This document shows positions 8,754-17,500 of a DNA stretch of 64,000 bases, piece after piece; positions within the stretch are counted from its first letter, which is position 1; each line of letters opens with the position of its first letter. Below the pieces are notes generated by a model. That model did not search any database. It worked only from the letters and a program-made list of their open reading frames with translations, and was not told where the DNA came from. The position numbers and the translations under genes were made by a program. The stretch is from Ideonella benzenivorans (GTDB taxonomy: Bacteria; Pseudomonadota; Gammaproteobacteria; Burkholderiales; Burkholderiaceae_C): NCBI RefSeq assembly GCF_020387415.1, contig NZ_JAGWCB010000010.1, positions 124,001 through 188,000 of the forward strand. Reading direction: 5' to 3'.

Positions 8754-9032
8754 GCCTCACCGCCGGCCGCGGCTCAAGGTCAAGTCCGCAACGGGCTGGA
8801 GTTCCCCGACCGGGCGGCCACGCCCGCGGGTCATGGGCACTGCGCCATCCTGGCCTTTCAAGCTGCGCTGGCGCGGGAAGAGTGGCTGCAGCCGGCGGAC
8901 CGCACGGTCGCCGATGCACAGCAGGCCGGAGATGGGGGTGAAGCCGTTTCGCGGCGACAGCGCATCTGGCCTCTGGTGGAGACGATGCGGCGGGTCCACG
9001 CCGCCAGCGAGGCCATGGTCTGGGGCGTCTGA
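8754..9032 (+). pseudogene. DUF1840-like remnant without start codon
   Basis: After the antiporter stop the same frame stays open for 92 codons but has no ATG, GTG or TTG in a sensible place. Its end (VSRRQRIWPLVETMRRVHA, then VVWGV-like AMVWGV) and middle (HCAILAFQAALAREEW) resemble the C-terminal two thirds of DUF1840 proteins, small betaproteobacterial proteins of unknown role. A possible DUF1840 beginning (LKVKSATGW) lies in another frame at about 8773, so a frameshift near 8800 may have broken the gene. Confidence 0.45.
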
Positions 9033-9048
9033 GCACGCCCCGTGCCGC

Positions 9049-9603
9049 TCAGGGCGAGGGCAAGGGCTGCAAGTCCGGCCCCCTCAGGATCACCGGCTCA
9101 AGCGCCCCCGCATCCAGCCGGCGGCGCACGGCCGCCTCGATCTCACTCGCATGGGCCAGAAAGGTGGCCAGCGGCTGATCGGTCGTCTCGTGGCTGCAGT
9201 AGCGATAGTGCAGATCCGTGCTGTGGATGCTGGCGCCCAAGAACCCCTGCCCGACCGGAATCCAGAAACGCACGGCGCCCGATGGCAGATGGAGGAAGGC
9301 CTCTGGCTTCGTCACGGGGGCCCCCTCCACCGACGGGCAGAGGCCAACATGAGATGGGGCGGCCTCCAGGGCGTCGGCGCTCACTGGCGTCGGCGGGCGT
9401 TCGGCGGATGCATGCGATCCGCCGGAATCCAGGCCGCGGCCCTCTGGCTGCGCCGCCTCGTTCCGCAGCCAGAGAATCTCGGCCGCTTCCGGGAAGAGAC
9501 CTGGTTGTGCCTGGAGCGTGCCAGGGTGTTGCGCGCGGCGCCACCATCGCTTGGCCTCACCGATGACATGCCTGCATGGCCCCTGAATCTGATGCCAATT
9601 CAT
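9049..9603 (-). CDS. Hypothetical protein with CsbD-like start and DUF1488-like C-terminus
   Basis: A 184-aa soluble protein. The first residues, MNWHQIQGPCRHVIGEAKR, resemble the opening of CsbD stress proteins (MNW..IEG.....GK.K). The C-terminal ~70 residues (AVRFWIPVGQGFLGASI, then FLAHASEIEAAVRRRLDAG and PVILRGPDL) resemble DUF1488, a small family of unknown function. The middle is low-complexity and Pro/Ala-rich. The ATG at 9603 has GGAG nine bases upstream. The promoter region carries a palindrome (9653-9674) shared with the neighbouring promoter at 10214, suggesting common stress-type control. Both family links are by eye and moderate. Confidence 0.5.
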   Translation of the reverse strand: MNWHQIQGPCRHVIGEAKRWWRRAQHPGTLQAQPGLFPEAAEILWLRNEAAQPEGRGLDSGGSHASAERPPTPVSADALEAAPSHVGLCPSVEGAPVTKPEAFLHLPSGAVRFWIPVGQGFLGASIHSTDLHYRYCSHETTDQPLATFLAHASEIEAAVRRRLDAGALEPVILRGPDLQPLPSP

Positions 9604-9652
9604 GTCGACTCCCGTATGAAGACCTTCAATGCTGCTCCCGATCCGTTCAGGC

Positions 9653-9674
9653 GTCGGTGCGCCAACGCACTGTC
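9653..9674. promoter_or_regulatory. Candidate operator A (imperfect palindrome)
   Basis: GTCGGTGCG, spacer CCAA, then CGCACTGTC: 7 of 9 arm positions pair. The 20 bases at 9651-9670 are identical to 10212-10231. It lies 50-71 bases upstream of the ATG at 9603. Two near-identical palindromes in two neighbouring promoters point to one regulator, perhaps the Crp/Fnr protein encoded at 20455-21171. Confidence 0.55.
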
Positions 9675-9726
9675 TGCCTGACCCAGGGATTCGCAGCCAG
9701 CGATGCCACGGCGTCGTCACAGCTGC

Positions 9727-10155
9727 TCATGCCTCGGCGCCGGCATCCCAATACGCCGGCGGGACGCCGGCAGGCCTCGGCCGCGGCGGGGCAGAGGGAT
9801 GCTCGCGGCGCAACTGGTCCAGGGCCGCCAGGCACTCTCGAAGCACGGCGCCCGGCGCCTGCAGTGGCTGGCCCGTGCGGGATGGCACAGGCCTCTTGGG
9901 TTTCTCCATTGCCACGCGCGCCAGCAGCGTCAGCGCGGCGCGGAACAAGAGATCCCAGTCCTCGACCGCGATCTCCGATGTCTCTGCCACAGGCTCGTTG
10001 AATGATCCTGATAGGAGCGCAGCGACGGGCCGGGCGCGAAGCCGCGCTCTCCGGTCTGGCACGAAGCAGGAATCGTTGCAGATCCGCTGGGCCAGCGACG
10101 CTCTCGTGTCGTCGCCAACCTCGCTCCCTCGGCCATGCATCAGCGTCATGTTCAT
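9727..10155 (-). CDS. Hypothetical protein, 142 aa
   Basis: No family recognised. It starts MNMTLMHGRGSEVGDD and ends in a Pro-rich tail (PSAPPRPRPAGVPPAYW). A helical central part (EDWDLLFRAALTLLARVAM) and a second helix (GAVLRECLAALDQLRREH) suggest a small helical protein. No signal peptide is seen. I placed the start at 10155, just after a GGGATCGAC sequence and below palindrome B (10214-10235). It is divergent from the DUF4398 lipoprotein gene, so the two may share control. Confidence 0.5.
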   Translation of the reverse strand: MNMTLMHGRGSEVGDDTRASLAQRICNDSCFVPDRRARLRARPVAALLSGSFNEPVAETSEIAVEDWDLLFRAALTLLARVAMEKPKRPVPSRTGQPLQAPGAVLRECLAALDQLRREHPSAPPRPRPAGVPPAYWDAGAEA

Positions 10156-10213
10156 GTCGATCCCTGTGCTGAGAGTTTCTGATGGATGGATGCTGACCCC
10201 AGCGCCGCACAGC

Positions 10214-10235
10214 GTCGGTGCGCCAACGCACCGAC
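10214..10235. promoter_or_regulatory. Candidate operator B (perfect 9-base-arm palindrome)
   Basis: GTCGGTGCG and CGCACCGAC are perfect inverted arms around CCAA. The element lies between divergent genes, 59 bases from the ATG at 10155 and 54 bases from the ATG at 10289, so it could control both. Its left 20 bases are repeated exactly at 9651. The symmetry fits a dimeric helix-turn-helix regulator. Confidence 0.6.
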
Positions 10236-10288
10236 CCGCCGAAACGATCAGCACAGGCTGTGCGCTGGAACCAACCAGGAGATCCACG

Positions 10289-10672
10289 ATGAAGACACGC
10301 ACTCCGCTCCCGCTGCCACGTGCAGCAGGCCTGATGGTCATCAGCTCACTGCTGATGGCCTCCTGTGCCCAAATCCCGGCGCCCACTGCAGACATGGCAG
10401 TGTCGGAAGCCGCACTGAACCACGCCATGGGCGCTGGCGCCATGGTGGGCGCCCCCACGGAAATGACCATGGCGAGCGACAAGATGGCCCAGGCCCGCGC
10501 GGCGATGCGCAGCGGCCATCACGAACCGGCCCTCCAACTGGCGCAGGAAGCCCGGGCCGACGCACGTCTGGCCGAAGCCAAGACCGAGGCCGACAAGGCC
10601 GAGAAGGCCGTTTCCGTGCTGGGCGAGGGCAGCCGCGCACTGCGCGACGAGATGAACCGCAAGACCCCGTAA
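10289..10672 (+). CDS. DUF4398-type envelope lipoprotein
   Basis: A 127-aa protein with a lipoprotein-like signal: a basic start (MKTRTPLPLPRA), a hydrophobic stretch and LLMASC, where Cys is the expected lipidation site. The mature part is a helical, Ala/Glu/Lys-rich DUF4398 region (ALQLAQEARADARLAEAKTE) likely to form a coiled coil in the periplasm. It lies 15 bases before an OmpA-domain gene that carries a similar helical region, so the two form an operon and probably work together at the outer membrane/peptidoglycan layer. The ribosome site is AGGAG at -8. Confidence 0.75.
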   Translation: MKTRTPLPLPRAAGLMVISSLLMASCAQIPAPTADMAVSEAALNHAMGAGAMVGAPTEMTMASDKMAQARAAMRSGHHEPALQLAQEARADARLAEAKTEADKAEKAVSVLGEGSRALRDEMNRKTP

Positions 10673-10687
10673 CTCCCAAGGATTGCC

Positions 10688-11554
10688 ATGACCCACTTCC
10701 CTCGCTTCCGTCTCACCGCCCTGGGGCTGATTGCCTCGGCCACCATCGCCACCCTGTCCGCATGCAGCAGCGTACCGCCGGGCAATCCGCTGCTCGAGCA
10801 GGCGCGCAGCGACTACCGCGTCGCGCAGGATTCACCACAGACACGCCAGTACGCCACCACCGAGCTCAGCCAGGCCAACACGGCCCTGTCCCTGGCCAAC
10901 GAGGCCTTCGCCCGCCGGGATGAACCGGGCCAGGTCACCCACCTGGCCTATCTGGCCAAGCAACAGACGGCCCTGGCCCAGGCGGTGGCCCGGCAGCGGG
11001 CGGCCGAACAGGCGGTCATCACGGCCAACGCCCAGCGTGACCAGCAGCGGCTGGGGGCCCGCACCCGGGAGGCCGACGCCTCCCGGGCAGATGCCCAGGC
11101 GGCACGCATGCAGGCCAGCGACAGTCAGGCCCGCAGTGCCGAACTGGAAGCCCAGCTTCGGGACATGAACGCCAGGCAGACCGAGCGCGGGCTGGTGATC
11201 ACCATCGGCGACCTGCTGTTCGACACCAACCAGGCCATCATCAAGCCCGAGGGCCTGCGAGACGTCGAGAAGCTGGCGGACTTCATGAAGCGCCATCCAG
11301 AGCGCCTGGTGCTCGTCGAGGGCTTCACCGACAACGTCGGCAGCGAGGTCGCCAACCTGCGGCTCTCACGTCTGCGAGCCGATGCTGTCCGCAACGCACT
11401 GCTGGCCCAGGGCATCAGCGCCGACCATGTGACGGCCCAAGGCTACGGTGAAAGCCACCCGGTGGCCAGGGACGACAGCATGCAGGGCCGTCAACTCAAC
11501 CGTCGCGTCGAGATCGTGGTCTCCAGGGATGCGTCGGCGATCCCGCCGCGCTGA
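10688..11554 (+). CDS. OmpA-family lipoprotein with DUF4398 and coiled-coil region
   Basis: A 288-aa protein. The signal ends in a lipobox (TLSACSS). Residues ~35-160 form a DUF4398-like, Ala/Gln/Arg-rich coiled coil (QARSAELEAQLRDMNARQ). Residues ~165-280 form an OmpA C-terminal peptidoglycan-binding domain: GDLLFDTNQAIIKPEG, VEGFTDNVGSEVANLRLS, then ALLAQGISADHVTAQGYGES and NRRVEIVV. It would anchor the outer membrane to the wall. It follows the DUF4398 lipoprotein gene with AAGGA before its ATG. Its last 64 bases overlap, tail to tail, the end of the cyclic glucan synthase gene on the other strand. Confidence 0.88.
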   Translation: MTHFPRFRLTALGLIASATIATLSACSSVPPGNPLLEQARSDYRVAQDSPQTRQYATTELSQANTALSLANEAFARRDEPGQVTHLAYLAKQQTALAQAVARQRAAEQAVITANAQRDQQRLGARTREADASRADAQAARMQASDSQARSAELEAQLRDMNARQTERGLVITIGDLLFDTNQAIIKPEGLRDVEKLADFMKRHPERLVLVEGFTDNVGSEVANLRLSRLRADAVRNALLAQGISADHVTAQGYGESHPVARDDSMQGRQLNRRVEIVVSRDASAIPPR

Positions 11555-14500
11555 TCCGGCAAGGGAATCACGAAGCAGCTCTCTGGACCCAGCCGGGTCC
11601 ATTCCAGGGACTGGTCGGGGCGCAGCCACTGCGCCCCTTCCTTGTCCCGCGCCGCTTGCAGCTGCTGCGGCGTGCCACGCAGGAAGATGAAGCGCATGCG
11701 GCGGTCCTCGCGTTGCAGCACCAGCTCGGCACGGAGCCAGTGCGCGGGCAGGCAAGGCGAGAAGCGCAGCACCTGAGCCTGCAGCTGAAGACCGAAGATC
11801 GACTCGATGGCGGCACGGTGCAGCCAGGCGGCGGCACCGGTGTACCAGCTCCAGCCCCCCCGGCCCACGTAGGGCGACGCACTGCACACATCGCCGGCCA
11901 CCGCGTAGGGCTCCAGCCCGTAGACCTGGCCCTGCTGCGGGTGCTGGCTGCGGTGGGCCGGGCTCAGCAGGCAGAAGTCTCGGTAGACCCGTGCAGCGAC
12001 CTCGGCAGACCCCGGTGTCTGGCGCGCCAGCCGGGCCTGCGCCATCAGGGCCCAGACCCCGGCATGGGTGTACTGGCCACCGTTCTCGCGCACCCCGGGG
12101 GGATAGGCCTGGATGTAGCCGGCGCTCGGCTCGGCCTGTGCCAGAGGCGGGGTCAGCAAGCGGATCAGACCGGCTTCGTGGTCCACCAGCGCCGCCTCCA
12201 CCGCAGCCATGGCCTGCTTCTGCTGCGCCAGCGGCGGCACCCCGGAGAGCACGGCCCAGGCCTGCGCGATCAGGTCGATGCGGGCCTCGCCGTTGTGGGC
12301 TGAGCCCAGTGCCTGCCCATCATCGAAAAAGGCCCGTCTGAACCACTGCCCGTCCCAGGCGGGGCCCAGCAGCGCGGTCTTCCAGCCCTGCGCTGCCAGC
12401 GTCCAGCGCTCCACCCGCTCCAGCTCGCCGCGTGAGCGCGCCAGCGGTACGAAGTCGGCCACCACGCAGCAGAGAAACCAACCCAACCAGACCGATTCGC
12501 CGCGGCCTTGGTGACCGACCCGGTTCATGCCGTCGTTCCAGTCGCCACCGCCCATCAGCGGCAGGCCGTGGCCCCCCACGCGCAGGCTGTGGTCGATGGC
12601 CCGCGCCGCATGTTCGTAGACACTGGCCGACAGGCTGCTGACGCTTGGCACGCCATAGACGTCATCGGCCCCCTCGGCAATCGGCGGGCCGTCGATGAAG
12701 GTCACGGGCTCGTCGAGCAGGCTGGCATCCCCGCAGCGGTTCAGATAGTGGCTGCAGGCGTACGGCAACCACAGCAGGTCGTCGGAGAAGTGGGTGCGCA
12801 CGCCGGCGCCGCCCGGCTCGTGCCACCAGTGCTGCACATCGCCCTCGGGGAACTGGCGCGCCGCGCAGCGCAGGATCTGCTCACGCAGCAGGGCCGGTGC
12901 GGCCCAGGCCAGGGCCAGGGTGTCCTGCAGCTGGTCCCGAAAGCCGGTGGCGCCGCCGGCCTGGTAGAAGCCCGCCTTGGCCCACAGCCGGCTGGAGACG
13001 CTCTGGTAGAGCAGCCAGCGGTTCACCAGCGCGTCGAACAGCGGGTCGGGCGTGCTCACCAGGGTGGCGCCCAGCAGCGTGTCCCAGTGAGCATGCACCT
13101 GCGTCCGGCGTGTGTCGGCATCCACCACCGCAGCGCGCAGCGCCAGTTGCCGCGCTGCCTCGGGGCTGGCGGCATAGCCAAGCAGAAAGACACGCTGCGC
13201 GGACGCGCCGGGCGCCAAGCTCAACGTATCCGCCAGCGCGGCGCAGGGGTCCAGGCCGGGGCCTTGCACCTGGCCAAAGTGGTCGGGCAACACGAGGCGC
13301 CCGCGCGCATCGAAGAACTCGCGGCGGTCAGCACTCCAATCGGGCTGCTCGCCGAGGGTCCCGCCAGCGAGCGCGAGGAAGGCGGTGCCTCGCCCCAGGC
13401 CCGGGGCCTCCTCGCATTGGGTGGCCAGCAGCGCCGTCAGTCGGGCGTTCTGCGGCAGGCGCTGGCTGTGCAGCGCGCTGTCCACGCTGGCCCGGTCCTG
13501 GCGGCTGGCCCCCATCAGCCACTCGACCATGCCGACCAGACGCAGCAGGCGCGTGCGCGAGCCCTTGTTGTGCACATGGATGACCACCTGCTTGACGGCC
13601 ACCGTGGCGTCCACGCACCAATCAGCCGTGATATCCAGGTCTCCGTGGTGATGGGCGATGTGCGTGCAGCCCTGCCCATGGCGGATCGCGTAGACGGCTT
13701 CCGGTGCGCCCCAGGCCGAGGGCGCCACGCTCCAGACGTCGCGGCTGTGCAGATCCTGCAGCAGCCACCACTCGCTGGGCGGGTCCGCCACCGGGTCGTT
13801 CGACCAGGCCGTGAGCTGGTTCAACTGGCTGTTGAGCGCCCAGCTGCCGCCGCCCCCCGCCTCGGAGACCAGCGTGCCAAAGCCCGGATTGGCCAACACG
13901 TTGATCCAGGGCCGCGGCGGACGGCAACCCGCGCTCACCTCGAAACTGAACTCCACGCCATCTGCGCCAAAATGCCCCGCGGACACACCCTGGGCCGCCG
14001 CGACACGCGCGGGCAGCACGGTACTGGCCATGACCTGTCGCTGCCCGAGGGCCCTCTCATGCCGCGCCGTCCAGGCCTGAACGTGCTGCAACAAGGGCCG
14101 GCCATCGGCGTGGAAGTGGACACGCGCGAGGTGCTGCAAGGCGCTGAGCTCGGCGGCCAACAGGGTGTCAGCACGCAGCACGTGGAAACCCGTGCAGGCG
14201 GGACTGCTGGACACTCCGAGGTCGGCCGCATGAAGATCACGCAGGGCCGAGAGCGTTTGGTGCAGGTCCATCAGGTAAGAGACCGGCTGGTCGTTGATGA
14301 CCACCAGGTCGCAGCCCACGCCACCCCAGGCCCACAACCGCAAGGCCTGGTCCAGCGCGCGCACCAGGTTCAGGCCTGAAGGCGTCCCGATGTTCACCAG
14401 CACGATGGGCCGCTCACCTGACAGGCCGAAGCGCCACAGCAGGCGCCGGTCCCAGCCTGAGACGGCCGCCTCGGTCAGGGCGGTGGCAGACAAGCCATCC

Positions 14501-17500
14501 GCACCGTCGGCACGGCGCGCCACATCGCCCATCTGGGGTCGGGACAGGCTCAGCAGCAAGGCCGTGGTGAGCTTCTGCGCAGCGCTGAAAGCGTCCGGGC
14601 TGATGCCCAGGGCCGTCAGACGGATGCCCGCCAGCGTGGCCGACATCAGCGCGGCACGCTCCGTGTGGCTGGGCTGACGGTACTTGTCGATCACCGCACG
14701 CAAGGTCGAGGCTTGGTCGGCGGCGGCCGTCGCGAAGGTCAGCGAGACCTTGCCGTGCGGCTCGATGCGCAAGCGCGCCGCCAGCACGCAGACAGGGTCC
14801 AATCCGGTGGCCAGCTCTCCGGCCTGCAGGGGTTCCAGCTCGGCTTGCGGCAGATGCGGCGCCCGGTTGCGCCCCAGCCATCGCTGCCGATCCGTCTGCA
14901 CCTGGAGGTCGCCCACCACGGGCTCGCTGTGGGCCAGGAAGTGCGCGGCCAGCAGCCCCGTCTCGGTCGCCAGCCGGGGCCTGCGCTCGAACAGCAGCGC
15001 CTGCTGCGCAGGCAGCCCCTCGGCCCGCAGAAACATCTGGCTGAAGGCCGGATGGGCCTCGTCGGCGCGTGCGGACGTGAGGGTGGGCTCGAAGGCCGAT
15101 ATCAGCGTCAGCTCCAGCGCATGCGCACTGAGATTCTGCAACTCGACCAGGCGAAACTCGATGTCGTCCTCGGGGCTGACCCAGACCGTGATCTCGCTGT
15201 GCAGATCCGGCCAGCGGGCGCTCAGGCAGAGCCGGTCGGCGTGCCAGACGCTGTGGTACTCGGCCGCGGCATCTGGTGCCGGATGCTGGGTCAGCGAGAC
15301 CACCGCCTTGTCGCGCCCCCGCCGCAGATAGAAGAAGCTGCCGTGGGCATCGCGCAGCACATCGTCGCGCCAGCGGGTCAAGTCCTGATCGCCCCAGCGG
15401 CTCCAGCCAGCGCCATTGGCGCGCAGCGCCACCCGGTACCGCCCGTTGGACAGCAGATGGCTGGGCTCCACCGCCGCCAGCCCGGGCGACACCTCGTGCA
15501 TCAGGCTGGGGAGATGGCTGAGCAGCAGCGCCGACGCCGGCGGGGGCGAGATCTGCAGGTTCGAGATCTCGCGCGGGGCACGCTCGTGCAGCAGGGAGCT
15601 GACGGCCTCGACATGCACATTGGCCATGCCCCAGCGCTGGGCCACGCCGCCCAGCAGCACGTTCGCCAGGGCGACGATGCTCATGCCCTGGTGATGGGCC
15701 ATGAAGGTGGCCACCGGCGTGGAGTCCTCACCCAGACTCTGCCGGGCCCGCGTGAAGTCCAGGGCATCGAAGAAGCCGTACGCGCCGCGCGCCCCCAGGT
15801 CCTCCAGGGCCACGAGGTTCTGCCAGGCCGCCACCGGCGCGATCTGGGCGGCCAGGGCCGTGGCGTAGGGAGCGATCACCAACTCGCCGGGCGGCGTGCG
15901 GCGCAGCGCCAGCCGGGGTACGCCCTGCGGCGCGTATTGGTAGGTCAGGCTGAGGTCGCGGCCCGCGTGGGCCGACTCCGAGATACCCCACGGCACGCCC
16001 AAGGGTTGGGTGTAACGCTGCTGCACGGTCAGCGCGACCCGGCAGGCCTCGTACAGCGCGCTGCCCGGCGGCTCGACGAGCGTCAGGCTGGGCAGCAGGT
16101 ACTCGAACATCGATCCCGACCATGAGCGCAGCCCTGCCTGCGAGCCCAGGACGAAGAACGGCCGCCCCAGCGCCGTCCAATGACGCACAGGTGCGCCACC
16201 TCCCGCGATGGCCAGCAGGCTGCTCAGCCGAGCCTCCGAGGCCAGCAGGTCATAGAGGCCCGCGTCCAGTTGCTGCTCGGCCACCCGGAACCCCAGATGC
16301 AGCAGATGGCGCTTGCGGTGGTAGAGAAAGCCGAAATCGGCCTGCAGCGCCAGTTGCTCCAGGTCCCGGGCCAGCGCGAGCAGGGCCAGGCGGGCGGCCG
16401 CGGCATCTTCGGCGGCGTCCCGTGCAATGGCGCGCCGCGTGGCGCGCAGGTCCGCCAGGCCCAGCTGCAGAGCGGCACGCTGTGCTGCATCCAGCCCATG
16501 GCGGTGTGCCAGCAGGGGGCGCAGCCGCTGCCGTCCACGCGCCAGCGCGTCCTGCAGGGCCTGCGGGTCCAGCGGGTGCTCGGCCAGGGCGCGGCAGGCC
16601 TCGGCCACGGCCAGCAGGTGGCCGCACAGGTTGCCGCTGTCGACGCTGGACACGTAGCGCGGCATCAGCGGCTGGCCGCTCTGGGTGTCGTACCAGTTCA
16701 GGAAATGGCCGCGGTGGCGCTCCAGGGTCTGCAAAGTGGCCAGCGTGGCTTGCAGCCGGTCGATCAACTCCCGCGTGCCGATCCAGCCGAACTCACGGGC
16801 ACAGGCCGTGCTCAGCAGGTACAGGCCGATGTTGGTCGGCGAGCTGCGGTGCGCCAGTTGCTCCACCGGCATCACCTGCAGGTTGTCGGGCGGCAGGTGC
16901 CGGTCCTCGGGCCCAACGCAGCGCTCGAAGAAGCGCCAGGTGTCGCGCGCCATCCCATGCAGGTAAGCCTGTGCGGGCGCCGGCAGTGCCGCGGCCTGCC
17001 GAGCGACCGTGGGCACGCTGCCCCACCAGGTCCACAGCGGCGATGCGGCCCAGAGCAGGCACAGCCCCAGGGCCAGGCCCAGGTGGGGTGCCGCGCCAGC
17101 CCAGGCCAGCGCGCCCAGCGTCAGGGCCAGCAGAGGTGTTCGCCAGTGTTGGCGCCACAGCGCGCCCAGGTCGGTGCGGGCCCCGGCCTGGGCACTGGCC
17201 GCGGTGGTCCACTGCAGCAGGTGGCGGTGGCTGACGCACATCCGGTAGAGGGCACGCCCGATGGCATCGCAGCCCATCGCGGCCTGTTCGGCCAGTTGGG
17301 CCAGATGCCACAGACCGCCCAGCCCGGCGCGCGCCAGGTCGGCCCCGGCCAGGCGGTAGAAGCGGCGCAGTGCCAGCTCGCCGCGGCCGGGCAGGAAGCC
17401 TGCCAGCGCCCCCACCAGCGGACCGGCCGTGAAGGCCACAAACACCAGGCCCAGCGCCGCCCAGGGCGAGATCAGCCACCCACCGAGCGCCAGGCCCAGC

